From Aquabacterium sp. J223 (GTDB taxonomy: Bacteria > Pseudomonadota > Gammaproteobacteria > Burkholderiales > Burkholderiaceae_C): DNA of 64,000 nt. Under the pieces are notes generated by a model. That model saw nothing but the letters and a program-made list of their open reading frames with translations, had not been told where the DNA came from and made no database searches. The position numbers and the translations under genes are program-made. How positions within the stretch are numbered: the first letter of the stretch is position 1; every line of letters starts with the position of its first letter. Below, one piece after another: positions 27,571 through 37,773 of the stretch. The DNA is taken from NCBI RefSeq assembly GCF_024666615.1, contig NZ_CP088297.1:1550001-1614000 (forward strand), given 5' to 3'.

Positions 27571-27672
27571 CTTGGCGCCGGGCGAAAACTAGACTGGCTC
27601 GCGGTGGTGCTCCATGGGAGCCGCCGACATCCACCAACCGGCCCGCATGAGTCGGGCCTCAGGAGACAAGAC

Positions 27673-28710
27673 GTGACGACTGCCGATCGCCGCCCGCGCG
27701 ACGTCCGCGACCCTTGCCGTGGCGTGTCCGTGCCGAGCCGCCGCGCGCTTTGCGCGGCCGCCGCCGGCCTGGTCCTGCCGCTGGCCCTTGCGGCGCCGGC
27801 GCGCGCCGACAACTACCCCAGCAAGCCGGTGACGCTGGTGGTGGCGTTTCCGCCCGGCGGCATGACCGACATCGTCGGCCGCCTGCTGGCCAACGGCCTG
27901 ACCAAGAGCCTGGGCCAGACGGTGATCGTCGAGAACCGCGCCGGCGCGGCCGGGCAGCTGGCCACGGAGTACGTGGCCGGCAAGCCCGGCGACGGCTACA
28001 CGCTGCTGGAAAGCTCGGTGGGTTATGTCATCGCGCCGGCATTGCAGAAGAAGATCCGCTACGACCCGGCGAAAGACTTCGCCCCCATCGCCCTGCTGGC
28101 GACCACGCCCAACCTGCTGGTGGTGAACCCCTCGGTACCGGCCCGGACGGTGGCCGAGTTCATCGCCTGGGCGAAGGCGCAGCCCAGCGTGCCGTTCTCC
28201 ACCTCGGGTGCCGGCGGCGCCACCCACCTCACCGGCGAACTGCTGCGCCACCTGAGCGGCGCACCGCTGAACCACGTGCCCTACAAGGGCGCCGCGCCGG
28301 CGGCGCAGGCGGTGCTGGCCGGCGAGGTGCCGGTGTCGGTGCTCGACGCGGTGAGCGGTGCCGCGCTGGTGGCCAGCGGCAAGCTGCGCGCGCTGGCCGT
28401 CACCACCGCGCAGCGCAGCGCGCTGTTCCCCAACCTGCCCACGCTGGCCGAGTCCGGTTTCCGCGACTTCGACTCGTACACCTGGCTGGGCCTGTACGCG
28501 CCGGCCGGCACGCCGCAGGCGGTGGTCGACCGGCTGAACCGGGACATCAACCAGATCCTGCGCTCGCCCGAGGTGGCCGCCCGGCTGCGCGAGCAGAACG
28601 CCGAGGCCGGCGGCGCCATGACGCCCGCGCAGTTCCGCAAGCACGTGGACAGCGAGCTGGTGAAGTGGCAACGCACGGTGCAGGTCACCGGCGTGAAGGT
28701 CGACGAGTGA
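27673..28710 (+). CDS. Bug/TctC-family periplasmic solute-binding protein
   Basis: Periplasmic receptor of the Bug family, which feeds tripartite tricarboxylate (TctAB-type) transporters or signals carboxylate presence. It has 345 residues from the GTG at 27673, which follows AGGAGAC at a good distance. The signal peptide (PSRRALCAAAAGLVLPLALAAPARA) precedes DNYPSKPVTLVVAFPPGGMTDIVGR, the family signature with the carboxylate-binding loop. IVENRAGAAGQLATEYVA and GDGYTLL are also typical. The next gene is a close paralogue. No membrane transporter genes are nearby. The ligand is presumably the acid degraded by the flanking CoA enzymes. Confidence 0.94.
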   Translation: MTTADRRPRDVRDPCRGVSVPSRRALCAAAAGLVLPLALAAPARADNYPSKPVTLVVAFPPGGMTDIVGRLLANGLTKSLGQTVIVENRAGAAGQLATEYVAGKPGDGYTLLESSVGYVIAPALQKKIRYDPAKDFAPIALLATTPNLLVVNPSVPARTVAEFIAWAKAQPSVPFSTSGAGGATHLTGELLRHLSGAPLNHVPYKGAAPAAQAVLAGEVPVSVLDAVSGAALVASGKLRALAVTTAQRSALFPNLPTLAESGFRDFDSYTWLGLYAPAGTPQAVVDRLNRDINQILRSPEVAARLREQNAEAGGAMTPAQFRKHVDSELVKWQRTVQVTGVKVDE

Positions 28711-28742
28711 ACGACGGTATGACGCACAGGAGCCCCAACAGC

Positions 28743-29729
28743 ATGGCCAACACCCTTTACACCTGGACCCGACGCGCCGCGCTGGTCGCGCTCGCCGGCA
28801 TGGCCGCCAGCTCGGCAGCCGTGGCGCAAGGCGCCTACCCGACCAAGCCGGTGACCATCGTCGTCGCGTTCCCGCCGGGCGGCATGACGGACATCGTGGG
28901 CCGCCTGGTCGGCGAGCAGCTGAGCCAAAAGTTCAAGCAGACCTTCATCGTCGAGAACCGCGCCGGCGCGGCGGGCCAGGTGGGCACCGAGTACGTGGCG
29001 GGCCGGCCGGCCGACGGCTACACGCTGCTGATCAGCGCCACCGGCCATGTCATCGGGCCCGCCCTGCAGAAGGTGCGCTACGACCCGGTCAAGAGCTTCG
29101 AGCCGGTCGCGGTGCTGGCCCGTGCGCCGAACCTCTTCGTCGTCAACCCCACCGTCGTGCCGGCGAAGAGCTTCGCCGAGCTGCAGGCGTGGGGCAAGAC
29201 GCAGCAGGGCATCCCGTACAGCACGGCCGGCGCGGGCGGCTCGACGCACCTCGCCGGTGAGCTGCTGCGCCACCTGTCGGGTCTGCCGCTGAACCATGTG
29301 CCCTACCGCGGCGCGGCCCCCGGCACGCAGGCGGTGTTGGCCGGCGAGGTGCCGGTGGCGTTCCAGGACTCGATGAGCGCCGCTTCGTTCATCGCCGCCG
29401 GCAAGCTGCGCGCGCTGGCCGTGACGACGGCCGAGCGCAGCAAGCTCTTCCCGGAGCTGCCGACGCTGACCGAACTGGGCTTCAAGAACTTCGACGTCTA
29501 CACCTGGCTCGGGCTGTACGCGCCGGCCGGCACGCCGCGCGACGTCGTCGAGCGGCTGAGCGAGGAGGTCAACCGCATCATGACCGCCCCCGACACGGTG
29601 GCCAAGCTCAAGGCGCAGAACGCGGAGGCCGCCGGCACGATGAACCCGACGCAGATGCGCCGCTTCGTCGAGACCGAGGTGGCCAAATGGCGGCAGACGG
29701 TGGAGGTCACCGGCGTCAAGACCGAGTGA
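28743..29729 (+). CDS. Bug/TctC-family periplasmic solute-binding protein (tandem paralogue)
   Basis: A second Bug receptor, 328 residues, with the same blocks in the same order as its neighbour (KPVTIVVAFPPGGMTDIVGRL, VENRAGAAGQ, GELLRHLSG, NHVPYRGAAPGTQAVLAGEVPV, YTWLGLYAPAGTP). The two are clearly a tandem duplication. I chose the ATG at 28743, which has AGGAG 10 bp upstream and gives a clean signal peptide ending SSAAVAQG; an ATG at 28719 is also in frame. Differences between the two lie in ligand-facing stretches (LESSVGYVI versus LISATGHVI), so different ligands are possible. Confidence 0.94.
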   Translation: MANTLYTWTRRAALVALAGMAASSAAVAQGAYPTKPVTIVVAFPPGGMTDIVGRLVGEQLSQKFKQTFIVENRAGAAGQVGTEYVAGRPADGYTLLISATGHVIGPALQKVRYDPVKSFEPVAVLARAPNLFVVNPTVVPAKSFAELQAWGKTQQGIPYSTAGAGGSTHLAGELLRHLSGLPLNHVPYRGAAPGTQAVLAGEVPVAFQDSMSAASFIAAGKLRALAVTTAERSKLFPELPTLTELGFKNFDVYTWLGLYAPAGTPRDVVERLSEEVNRIMTAPDTVAKLKAQNAEAAGTMNPTQMRRFVETEVAKWRQTVEVTGVKTE

Positions 29730-29775
29730 TGCCGCGCCGGCCGCCCGGCCGGTCCGCCTGACGCCACCGTGACCC

Positions 29776-29807
29776 CGACGGCGCAGCGAACGAACGCTGC
29801 GCCGTCG
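29776..29807. terminator. Strong stem-loop between convergent genes
   Basis: A perfect 13-bp stem (CGACGGCGCAGCG with CGCTGCGCCGTCG) and a 6-nt AACGAA loop separate the Bug pair from the convergent hpa operon. There is no U-tract; it is likely a bidirectional transcript end. Confidence 0.7.
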
Positions 29808-29835
29808 TGTCACGTCCGGCGGTCGGGCCGGAGCG

Positions 29836-30699
29836 TCAGGCGGCGTCGCCGCGGAAGGGCAGGGCCGTGCCGCCGTCCAGCACCACCTTGTCGCGGTCCA
29901 CGCAGACCACGCGGAAGGCCAGCGCGTCGCCGTCCTTCCACACCTCGGTGCGCAGCAGGTCGCCGGGGTAGACCACGCCGGTGTAGCGCGCGCCGATGCG
30001 CTGCAGCCCCTGCGGCCCGGCGCAGTGCCGGCCGAGCAGGTAGGCCGCGATGCCCAGCGTGCACAGGCCGTGGAGGATGGGCCGCTCGAAGCCCGCGCTG
30101 CGCGCCACCGCCGGGCTGGCGTGCAGCGGGTTCATGTCGCCGGTCAGCCGGTACAGCAGGGCCTGGCCGGGCAGCGTCTGCCAGTCCAGCCGATGGTCGG
30201 CTGGCCGCTCGGGCATTGCGGGGCCCGCCGGTCGCGGCGCGGTCGGACCGCCGAAGCCGCCGTCCGCCCGCGCGATGGCGCTGCAGCGGATGTGCGCCAG
30301 CACGCGGCCGCCGGGCACCTCGGTGAGCGCGCGCTCCCAGAGGATGAGGGCGCCCTTGCCGGCGCCGCGGTCGAAGACCTGCGTCACCCGGGCGCGCGAG
30401 ACGACATGGCCGCGCACCGGCAGCGGCGCGGTCAGCTCCACCTCGTGACCGGCGGCCACCAGGTGCTGCCACTGGATGCCGGTGTCGGGCTCCTGCATCC
30501 AGAAGCCGGGGCTGGCCAGCACCGCGGCCTGCGTGGGCAGCGCGGCCAGGCCCTCTTCGTAGACATGGCGCAGCTGGCCCGGGTCGGTGGGGTCCTGGCC
30601 CAGGCCGAGGCCCAGCCCGTAGAGCAGCGTGTCGCGCTCGTCGTAGCGCTGTTCGATCGCCGGGAACTCGCGCTGCGGCAGGTCGCGGATGTGTGGCAT
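29836..30699 (-). CDS. MaoC-like (R)-specific enoyl-CoA hydratase (hydratase 2 type)
   Basis: A double-hotdog enoyl-CoA hydratase of 287 residues from the ATG at 30699. The C-terminal half carries the hydratase 2 motif in YRLTGDMNPLHASPAVARSAGFERPILHGLCTLG, with the catalytic Asp and His. The N-terminal half (YGLGLGLGQDP, VYEEGLAALPTQAAVL) is the second, non-catalytic hotdog. It is the last gene on this strand after hpaI, 150 bp apart. It is not part of the classical homoprotocatechuate pathway. It may have been recruited, or may have its own promoter in the gap. Confidence 0.9.
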   Translation of the reverse strand: MPHIRDLPQREFPAIEQRYDERDTLLYGLGLGLGQDPTDPGQLRHVYEEGLAALPTQAAVLASPGFWMQEPDTGIQWQHLVAAGHEVELTAPLPVRGHVVSRARVTQVFDRGAGKGALILWERALTEVPGGRVLAHIRCSAIARADGGFGGPTAPRPAGPAMPERPADHRLDWQTLPGQALLYRLTGDMNPLHASPAVARSAGFERPILHGLCTLGIAAYLLGRHCAGPQGLQRIGARYTGVVYPGDLLRTEVWKDGDALAFRVVCVDRDKVVLDGGTALPFRGDAA

Positions 30700-30849
30700 G
30701 GGGACGTTCAAACCGTTGTGGCGCCAGGCGCTGGTTGCACCGCGGCCGGCAAACCGGCATGACGGGGGCGGCGCCGGTCATCCGGCGGTCCTTCGCGGCG
30801 GCGCCGCCGTTGCGGGCCGACGCCCGGGCCGGCCAGGGGCGGGTCGCGC

Positions 30850-31656
<807 letters not shown>

Positions 31657-31672
31657 GGTCTTGTTCTTCAGC

Positions 31673-33144
31673 TCAGGCGAGGCCGCCCATGCAGAGGTAC
31701 TTCAGGTGCAGGTAGTCCTCGATGCCGTGGCGGGAGCCTTCGCGTCCCATGCCCGACTGCTTGATGCCGCCGAAGGGCGCCACCGCCGTGCTGATGATAC
31801 CGGTGTTGACACCCACCATGCCGTAGGCCAGCCGCTCGGAGATGCGCCAGCCGCGCTTCAGGTCGCGCGAGTAGAAGTAGGCCGCCAGGCCGAATTCGGT
31901 GTCGTTGGCCATGGCCACCGCCTCGTCGTCGGTGGTGAAGCGGAACAGCGGTGCCACCGGGCCGAACACCTCCTCGCGGGCGATGCGCATGGCCGGGGTC
32001 ACGCCGGCGATCAGCGTCGGCTGGTAGAAGGTGCCGCCCAGCGCATGGCGCCGCCCGCCGGTGACCACGCGCGCGCCCTGGGTCGTCGCGTCGCTCACCA
32101 GTTCTTCCACCTTGTCCAGCGCGGCGGTGTCGATCAGCGGGCCCTGCAGGACACCGGGCTCGTCGCCCGGGCCCACCTTCAGGGCGGCCATGGCGGTGGC
32201 CAGCTTCTCCCGCGAAGGCGTCGTGCACCGACGCCTGCACGAGCAGGCGGTTGCTGCAGACGCAGGTCTGCCCGGTGTTGCGGAACTTGGAGGCGATGGC
32301 GCCCTCCACCGCGGCGTCCAGGTCGGCGTCGTCGAAGACGATGAAGGGCGCGTTGCCGCCGAGTTCGAGCGACAGCTTCTTCAGGGTCGGCGCGCACTGC
32401 GCGGCCAGCACCCGGCCGACTTCGGTCGAGCCGGTGAAGCTGAGCTTGGCCACCACCGGGCTGGCCGTCAGCGCGCCGCCGATGGCGCGCGCGCCACCGG
32501 TGACCACCGACAGCACGCCGGCCGGCAGGCCGGCGCGCTGCGCCAGTTCGGCCAGGGCCAGCGCCGACAGCGGCGTCTGCGACGCCGGCTTGACGATCAT
32601 GGTGCAGCCGGCGGCCAGCGCCGGCGCCACCTTGCGCGTGATCATCGCGGCGGGGAAGTTCCAGGGCGTGATGGCGGCGCACACGCCCACCGGCTCGCGG
32701 ACCACGACGATGCGCTTGTCCGGCCAGGGCGAGGGGATCACCTCCCCATACAGCCGCTTGGCCTCCTCGGCGAACCACTCGATGTAGGAGGCGGCGTAGA
32801 CGATCTCGCCGCGCGACTCGGCCAGCGGCTTGCCCTGCTCGGCGGTCATCAGCACCGCCAGGTCCTCCTGGTGCTGCACGATGAGGTCGAACCAGCGGCG
32901 CAGCAGGCGCGAGCGGTCGTCGGCGGTGCGGGCGCGCCAGCCGTCGAAGGCGCGTGCCGCGGCGGCGATGGCGCGCTCGGTCTCGACCTCGGTCATGTCC
33001 GGCACATGGCCGATCAGCGCGCCGGTCGCCGGGTTGTGCACGGCCAGCGTGGCCCCTTCGTCGGCGGCGCACCAGGTGCCGTCGACCAGACAGGCGTCGC
33101 GCAGCAGGCCGGGGTCCTGCAGGGGGAGGGAGGGGGGACGGCAT
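31673..33144 (-). pseudogene. Succinate-semialdehyde dehydrogenase-like ALDH, two frameshifts
   Basis: An NAD(P)-dependent aldehyde dehydrogenase of the GabD type, fitting oxidation of the succinate semialdehyde released by HpaI. Conserved parts are TPWNFPAAMITRKVAPALAAGC, FTGSTEVGR, LELGGNAPFIVFDDAD, NTGQTCVCSNR with the catalytic Cys, and the C-terminal GIKQSGMGREGSRHGIEDYL. The frame is broken twice. One C too many in the six-C run at 33132-33137 separates the ATG at 33144 (MPSP) from LPLQDPGLLRDACLVDGTW. One G too many near 32208-32210 separates VHDAFA from EKLATAMAALKVGPG. Correcting both gives one full-length enzyme. Confidence 0.85.
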
Positions 33145-33183
33145 GGTGGAACTCCGGGTGTGGCGGCAGGCGCTGGCGTTCGC

Positions 33184-33987
33184 TCAGACGAAGCGGAACG
33201 AGACGGTGCCCAACGGGCCGTAGTCGGCGTGCAGGCCATCGCCCGCCACCGCCGTCGTCGGGCGGGTGAAGGAGCCGGCCAGCACGACGTCGCCGGCGTC
33301 GAGCCGCTCGTCGTAGGGCGCGATCTTGTTGGCCAGCCAGGCGACGCCGGTGGCCGGGTGGTTGAGCACCCCGGCGGCCAGGCCGGTCTCCTCGACCACG
33401 CCGTTCTTGAACAGCATGGCGCCCACCCAGCGCAGGTCCACGGCGTCGGGCCTCACCGGCCGGCCACCCAGCACGATGCCGGCGTTGGCGGCGAAGTCGC
33501 TGATGGTGTCGAACACCTTCCGCGGCGCCTTGGTCTCGCGGTCGAACTGCTCGATGCGGGCGTCGATGATCTCCAGCGCCGGGCAGACGTAGTCGGTGGC
33601 GGCCAGCACGTCGAACAGCGTGGCGCCGGGCCCGGACAGCGGCCGGCCGAGCACGAAGGCCAGCTCCACCTCCACCCGCGGCGCGATGAAGCGGCCGATC
33701 GGGATGTCGCCGCCCTGCTCGAAGAACATGTCGTCCATCAGCGGCGCATAGTCGGGCTCGCTGATCTGGCTGGACAGCTGCATGGCGCGCGAGGTGAGGC
33801 CGATCTTGCGGCCCTTGATGCGGCGGCCGTCGGCCAGCTCCAGCTTCACCCATTCGCGCTGGATGGCGTAGCCGTCCTCGATGGTCATCTGCGGATGCTC
33901 GGCCGAGAAGTGCCGCAGCGCGGTGCGGGTCTTGCGCGCGTCGTAGAGGCGGCGAGCCAGGGCCTGGGTGGTCGTTGCTTCGAGCAT
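33184..33987 (-). CDS. hpaH: 2-oxohept-3-ene-1,7-dioate hydratase
   Basis: Adds water to 2-oxohept-3-enedioate in the hpa pathway and supplies the HpaI substrate. The 267-residue protein belongs to the hydratase/decarboxylase (MhpD-like) branch of the FAH fold: [27 protein letters not shown], the metal site region [14 protein letters not shown], and the C-terminal [16 protein letters not shown] with the conserved GSFT. The start at 33987 has GAGGTGAG directly upstream. It follows hpaF by 2 bp. Confidence 0.95.
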   Translation of the reverse strand: MLEATTTQALARRLYDARKTRTALRHFSAEHPQMTIEDGYAIQREWVKLELADGRRIKGRKIGLTSRAMQLSSQISEPDYAPLMDDMFFEQGGDIPIGRFIAPRVEVELAFVLGRPLSGPGATLFDVLAATDYVCPALEIIDARIEQFDRETKAPRKVFDTISDFAANAGIVLGGRPVRPDAVDLRWVGAMLFKNGVVEETGLAAGVLNHPATGVAWLANKIAPYDERLDAGDVVLAGSFTRPTTAVAGDGLHADYGPLGTVSFRFV

Positions 33988-33989
33988 GC

Positions 33990-34394
33990 TCACCTCTTCT
34001 GGAAGATCGAGTGCAGGTTGCCGAACTTGGCGTCGAAAACCTCCGGGCCTTCGTCCACCTGCAGCGTCAGCCCCAACGGCCGGCGCGCCAGCAGCGGGGC
34101 GAAGTGGGCCTTCGCCGCCTCGGCCAGCGCCTGGCCGGCGGCCTGCTGCACGGCGGCGCTGCGGCCACGGCCCATGCGCAGGTTCAACCAGCAGAAGGCG
34201 TGGTCGCCCGAGCCGTCGGCCACCGCGTGGTGCGCCGCCGGGTAGGCCAGCACGCGGATGCCGGCGGTGGGAAAGACACGCTGGCCGGCCTCGTCGTGCA
34301 CCGTCTGCAGCGCGCCGGCCAGCGACCGGCACAGCGCGCCCACGTCGGTCTCGGCATCGAGCTGCGGCGTGTAGAGGATCACCACATGCGGCAT
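33990..34394 (-). CDS. hpaF: 5-carboxymethyl-2-hydroxymuconate isomerase
   Basis: A tautomerase-superfamily enzyme of 134 residues that converts 5-carboxymethyl-2-hydroxymuconate into its oxo form. The catalytic Pro directly follows the initiator Met ([12 protein letters not shown]), so it becomes the N-terminus. The CHMI-specific block [23 protein letters not shown] and the end FGNLHSIF are present. The ATG overlaps the stop of the dioxygenase gene by ATGA, showing translational coupling. This gene ties the operon to carboxymethyl-substituted muconates, that is, to homoprotocatechuate. Confidence 0.94.
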   Translation of the reverse strand: MPHVVILYTPQLDAETDVGALCRSLAGALQTVHDEAGQRVFPTAGIRVLAYPAAHHAVADGSGDHAFCWLNLRMGRGRSAAVQQAAGQALAEAAKAHFAPLLARRPLGLTLQVDEGPEVFDAKFGNLHSIFQKR

Positions 34395-35212
34395 CAGGCC
34401 ACCTCCATCACGCCGACGGTGCAGGTCACCGAGAAGATCGGGATGGGCTGGAAGTGGCGGATGGTGCCGGCCCCGCGCGCGGCGGCGGCGATGCTGATGA
34501 AGGTGCGGATCTCGAAGCCGCCCTGGCCGGCGTCGCGGTAGACCTGGGCGTCGGTGTAGTCCAGCAGCGCGTCACGGTCGTTGCGCGCCCAGCGCTGCAT
34601 GAAGTCGCGGTCCCAGGCCTCGTTGATCTTGCCGGAGTCGGGCGTGCACGGCCAGTGGCTGATGCCGCCGGTGCCGACGACGGCGATGCGCTCGGGCACG
34701 CTGTCGGCCGCGCGGCGCAGCGCCTCGCCGAAGGCCCAGGCCCGGTGCAGCGGCGTCAGCGGCGGGCCCTGGCAGTTGATGTTCACCGGCACGATGTCGA
34801 GGTCGTAGGTCGGCGTCAGGAAGTGCGTGGGCACCATCAGGCCATGGTCGAACTTCCACTCCTCGGCGAAGGCGACGTCCACCGTCTGCATCACCTCGGT
34901 GATGAGGCGCTTGCTCAGGCCCGGGTTGCCGGGGATGCGGGTGCGCTCGATGCCCAGCCAGGCCGGGTCCTCGATTGGGCCTTCGTAGGACTCGCCCATG
35001 CCCATCGCGTAGGCGGGCATGTTGTTCATGAAGAAGTTGCCGAAGTGCTCGGCGCCGACCAGCACCAGCGCGTCGGGCCGGGTGGCGCGCATCTCCTCGC
35101 CGAAGGCCCTGAAGGCCGCGTGGAAGGGCTCGCACAGCGCGGGGTCGGCCAGCTTGGCGCGGCCGGTGATGCCGGGGGCGTGGCTGCACACGCCGGCGAA
35201 GACAAGACTCAT
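34394..35212 (-). CDS. Class III extradiol ring-cleavage dioxygenase, LigB-like catalytic subunit
   Basis: A 272-residue non-heme Fe(II) extradiol dioxygenase. Likely metal and catalytic residues are His11 in CSHAPGI, His56 in [10 protein letters not shown], the DHGLMVP segment and GTGGISHWP. From its place between hpaE and hpaF it should cleave 3,4-dihydroxyphenylacetate at the 2,3 bond, the HpaD role. However, the sequence looks more like the LigB subunit of protocatechuate 4,5-dioxygenase than like single-subunit HpaD, and a LigA-like small subunit is encoded directly upstream with an ATGA overlap. I therefore call the function by context and leave the symbol open. Confidence 0.88.
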   Translation of the reverse strand: MSLVFAGVCSHAPGITGRAKLADPALCEPFHAAFRAFGEEMRATRPDALVLVGAEHFGNFFMNNMPAYAMGMGESYEGPIEDPAWLGIERTRIPGNPGLSKRLITEVMQTVDVAFAEEWKFDHGLMVPTHFLTPTYDLDIVPVNINCQGPPLTPLHRAWAFGEALRRAADSVPERIAVVGTGGISHWPCTPDSGKINEAWDRDFMQRWARNDRDALLDYTDAQVYRDAGQGGFEIRTFISIAAAARGAGTIRHFQPIPIFSVTCTVGVMEVA

Positions 35213-35535
35213 ACCCCGGCCACCTTTTCGTCCATGCCAGTGGTCATGGCGTAGATGCCGTCGCGCACCGGCCCGTACTTCGCCACGCCGTCGCGCATGG
35301 CCTGGATGTAGTCGGCCCACGGCATGCCGAGGAAGGCGGCGTAGTGCATGAGCAGCTGGCCGTTGGCGCCGAGCACGTAGATCAGCCCGACGTCGCCCGC
35401 GAGCAGCGCACCCCGCTCCTCCTCGTTCAGCGGGTAGCCGTCGAGCACCGCCGCCGGCTCGTCCTTGAAACGCTGCTGCACCTGCGGCTCGCGGTTGAGC
35501 GCGTAGAGGAACTTCTGCAGGCCGTAGAGGCTCAC
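35209..35535 (-). CDS. LigA-like small subunit of an extradiol dioxygenase
   Basis: A 108-residue helical protein matching the alpha subunit of protocatechuate 4,5-dioxygenase: LQKFLYALNREPQVQQRFKDEPAAVLDGYPLNEEERGALLAGDVGLIYVLGANGQLLMHYAAFLGM. In LigAB this subunit covers the active-site cleft of LigB (established). Here it sits inside an hpa operon, overlapping the catalytic subunit gene by 4 bp, and it starts at a GTG (35535) just after hpaE; another GTG at 35541 is possible. Single-subunit HpaD enzymes do not need such a partner, so its presence is a real peculiarity of this operon. Confidence 0.9.
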   Translation of the reverse strand: MSLYGLQKFLYALNREPQVQQRFKDEPAAVLDGYPLNEEERGALLAGDVGLIYVLGANGQLLMHYAAFLGMPWADYIQAMRDGVAKYGPVRDGIYAMTTGMDEKVAGV

Positions 35536-35537
35536 GG

Positions 35538-36995
35538 TCACACTCCCCAGTGCGGGATGTGGTGGCTGCCCATCGACACCGCGATGTTCTTCGGCTCCAG
35601 GAACACCTCGTAGCTCCAGGTGCCGCCTTCGCGGCCGGTGCCGCTGGCCTTGGTGCCGCCGAAGGGCTGGCGCAGGTCGCGCACGTTCTGGCTGTTGACG
35701 AAGCACATGCCGGCCTCGATGGCCGCGGCCACGCGGTGCGCGCGGCCGATGTTCTCGGTCCAGACGTAGCTCGACAGGCCGTAGTCGATGTCGTTGGCCT
35801 TGGCGATGGCGTCGGCTTCGTCGATGAAAGGGATCAGGCAGGCCACCGGGCCGAAGATCTCCTCCTGGGCGATGCGCATGCGGTTGTCGACGTCGGCGAA
35901 CACCGTCGGCTGGACGAAGTTGCCCTTGCGCACCGCCGCCGGCACGTCGGGCGCGTCGAGCCCGCCGCACAGCAGCGTGGCGCCCTCCTTGGGCCCCAGC
36001 TCGATGTAGCGGCGCACCTTGGCCAGGTGGGCCGGGCTGATCATCGGGCCGACGATGGTCTTTTCGTCCAGCGGGTCGCCGACGGTGATGCGCCGGGCGC
36101 GTTCGACGAAGCGGTCGACGAACCTGGCGTAGATCCCCTTCTGCACCAGGATGCGGCTGCCCGCGGTGCAGCGCTCGCCGTTGTTGCTGAAGATCATGAA
36201 GACCGCCGCGTCGAGCGCGCGCTCGAAGTCGGCGTCGTCGAAGATCACGAACGGGCTCTTGCCGCCGAGCTCCATGCTGAACTTCTTCAGGCCGGCCGCC
36301 TGCACGATGCGGTTGCCGGTGGCGGTGGAGCCGGTGAAGGAGACGGCGCGCACGTCCGGGTGCCGGCACAGCGGCTCGCCGGCGTCCTTGCCGGTGCCGT
36401 GGACGAGGTTGAGCACGCCGGCCGGGATGCCGGCCTCCAGCGCCAGCTCGCCCAGCCGGGCCGCGGTCAGCGGCGACAGTTCGCTCATCTTCAGCACCGC
36501 GGTGTTGCCGAAGGCCAGCGCCGGCGCCACCTTCCAGGTTGCCGTCATGAAGGGCACGTTCCACGGGCTGATCAGCGCGCACACGCCCACCGGGTGGAAC
36601 AGCGTGTAGTTCAGGTGCGTGGGCGTGGGGTAGGTGTGGCCGTCGACGCGCACGCACATCTCGGCGAAGTAGTAGAAGTTGTCGGCCGCGCGCGGCACCA
36701 GCTGCTTGCCGGTCTGGGCGATGACCTGGCCGCAGTCCAGGGTCTCGGTGCGCGCGATCTCGGGCACGTGCTGGGCGATCAGGTCGCCCAGCTTGCGCAC
36801 GAGCTTGGCGCGCTCGGTGGCCGGCAGGCCGGCCCACTTGGGGAAGGCCGCCTTGGCGGACTCGACCGCGGCGTTGACCTCGGCCTCGCCGCCGGCGGCC
36901 ACCTCGGCCAGCACGTCTTGCGTGGCCGGGTTGAGGGTCTCGAAGTAGTCGCGGCCCTCGACGGCCTTGCCGCCGATCAGGTGCTGGATGCGCAT
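35538..36995 (-). CDS. hpaE: 5-carboxymethyl-2-hydroxymuconate semialdehyde dehydrogenase
   Basis: An NAD-dependent aldehyde dehydrogenase of 485 residues that oxidises the ring-cleavage semialdehyde. HpaE hallmarks: MRIQHLIGGKAVEGRDYFETLNP, CALISPWNVPFMTATWKVAPALAFGN, SFTGSTATGNRI, MELGGKSPFVIFDDAD and NNGERCTAGSR with the catalytic Cys, ending EVFLEPKNIAVSMGSHHIPHWG. That final SHHIPxWG is typical of HpaE rather than of other aldehyde dehydrogenases. Its stop overlaps the start region of the LigA-like gene. It is intact, unlike the other aldehyde dehydrogenase gene of this operon. Confidence 0.95.
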   Translation of the reverse strand: MRIQHLIGGKAVEGRDYFETLNPATQDVLAEVAAGGEAEVNAAVESAKAAFPKWAGLPATERAKLVRKLGDLIAQHVPEIARTETLDCGQVIAQTGKQLVPRAADNFYYFAEMCVRVDGHTYPTPTHLNYTLFHPVGVCALISPWNVPFMTATWKVAPALAFGNTAVLKMSELSPLTAARLGELALEAGIPAGVLNLVHGTGKDAGEPLCRHPDVRAVSFTGSTATGNRIVQAAGLKKFSMELGGKSPFVIFDDADFERALDAAVFMIFSNNGERCTAGSRILVQKGIYARFVDRFVERARRITVGDPLDEKTIVGPMISPAHLAKVRRYIELGPKEGATLLCGGLDAPDVPAAVRKGNFVQPTVFADVDNRMRIAQEEIFGPVACLIPFIDEADAIAKANDIDYGLSSYVWTENIGRAHRVAAAIEAGMCFVNSQNVRDLRQPFGGTKASGTGREGGTWSYEVFLEPKNIAVSMGSHHIPHWGV

Positions 36996-37005
36996 GGGGA
37001 ACTCC

Positions 37006-37773
37006 TTATCGTCCGAACGGCTCGTCGCCGACGATGGTGTTGACCAGCCGGCCGATGCCGACGATCTCGGTGATCACTTCGTCGCCGACATCGACGTTGA
37101 CCACGCCGTCGGGGGTGCCGGTGAGGATGACGTCGCCGGCCTGCAGGGTCATGAAGCCGCTCAGGTATTCGATCAGCGCCGGGATGTCGTTGATCAGGTC
37201 CGCGGTATTGCCCTGCTGGGTGACGCGGCCATTGACCGAGGTGCGCAGGGTCAGGGCATGCGGGTCGGGCACGTCGGCCGCGTCCACCAGCCAGGGCCCC
37301 AGCACCGTGCCGCCGTCGCGGTTCTTCACCCGCAGGTTGGGCCGGTACCAGTTCTCCAGGTGGTCGCGCACCGCGTAGTCGTTGCAGACGGTGTAGCCGG
37401 CCACATGGGCCATCGCCTGCGTGCGCTCGACCTTGCGCGCCGTGCGGCCGATGACCACCGCCAGCTCGCATTCGTAGTGCATGAAGGCCACGCCGGCGGG
37501 CCGGCGGGTCTGGCCGCGGTGGCCGATCAGCGAGCTGGCGCTCTTGAAGAAGACCAGCGGCTCGTCCTTCGTGGTGACCGTCAGCTCCTTGGACAGCTCC
37601 TTGACGTGGTCGGCGTAGTTGAGGCCCAGCGCGATGACCGTGCCCACCTCGAAGGGCGGCAGCCAGACCACGGCGTCCTCCGGCAGCACCCGGCCGTCGG
37701 CGAGCTGCACGCCGTCGACGTGGGGCACCGCGGTGTGGAGGGCGCCGGCATGGGCGACGCGGGCGGTCTTCAT
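37006..37773 (-). CDS. hpaG: 2-hydroxyhepta-2,4-diene-1,7-dioate isomerase / decarboxylase subunit (HpaG C-terminal half type)
   Basis: A FAH-fold protein of 255 residues corresponding to the decarboxylase/isomerase half of E. coli HpaG. Visible motifs are VIALGLNYADHVKELSKE, FFKSASSLIGH, HYECELAVVIGRTARKV (metal-binding Glu residues), GYTVCNDYAVRD and GDVILTGTPDGVVNVDVGD. It starts at the ATG at 37773 and overlaps the upstream hpaG-like gene by 4 bp. In enterobacteria the two halves are one fused gene; here they are separate, as in many betaproteobacteria. Confidence 0.93.
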   Translation of the reverse strand: MKTARVAHAGALHTAVPHVDGVQLADGRVLPEDAVVWLPPFEVGTVIALGLNYADHVKELSKELTVTTKDEPLVFFKSASSLIGHRGQTRRPAGVAFMHYECELAVVIGRTARKVERTQAMAHVAGYTVCNDYAVRDHLENWYRPNLRVKNRDGGTVLGPWLVDAADVPDPHALTLRTSVNGRVTQQGNTADLINDIPALIEYLSGFMTLQAGDVILTGTPDGVVNVDVGDEVITEIVGIGRLVNTIVGDEPFGR

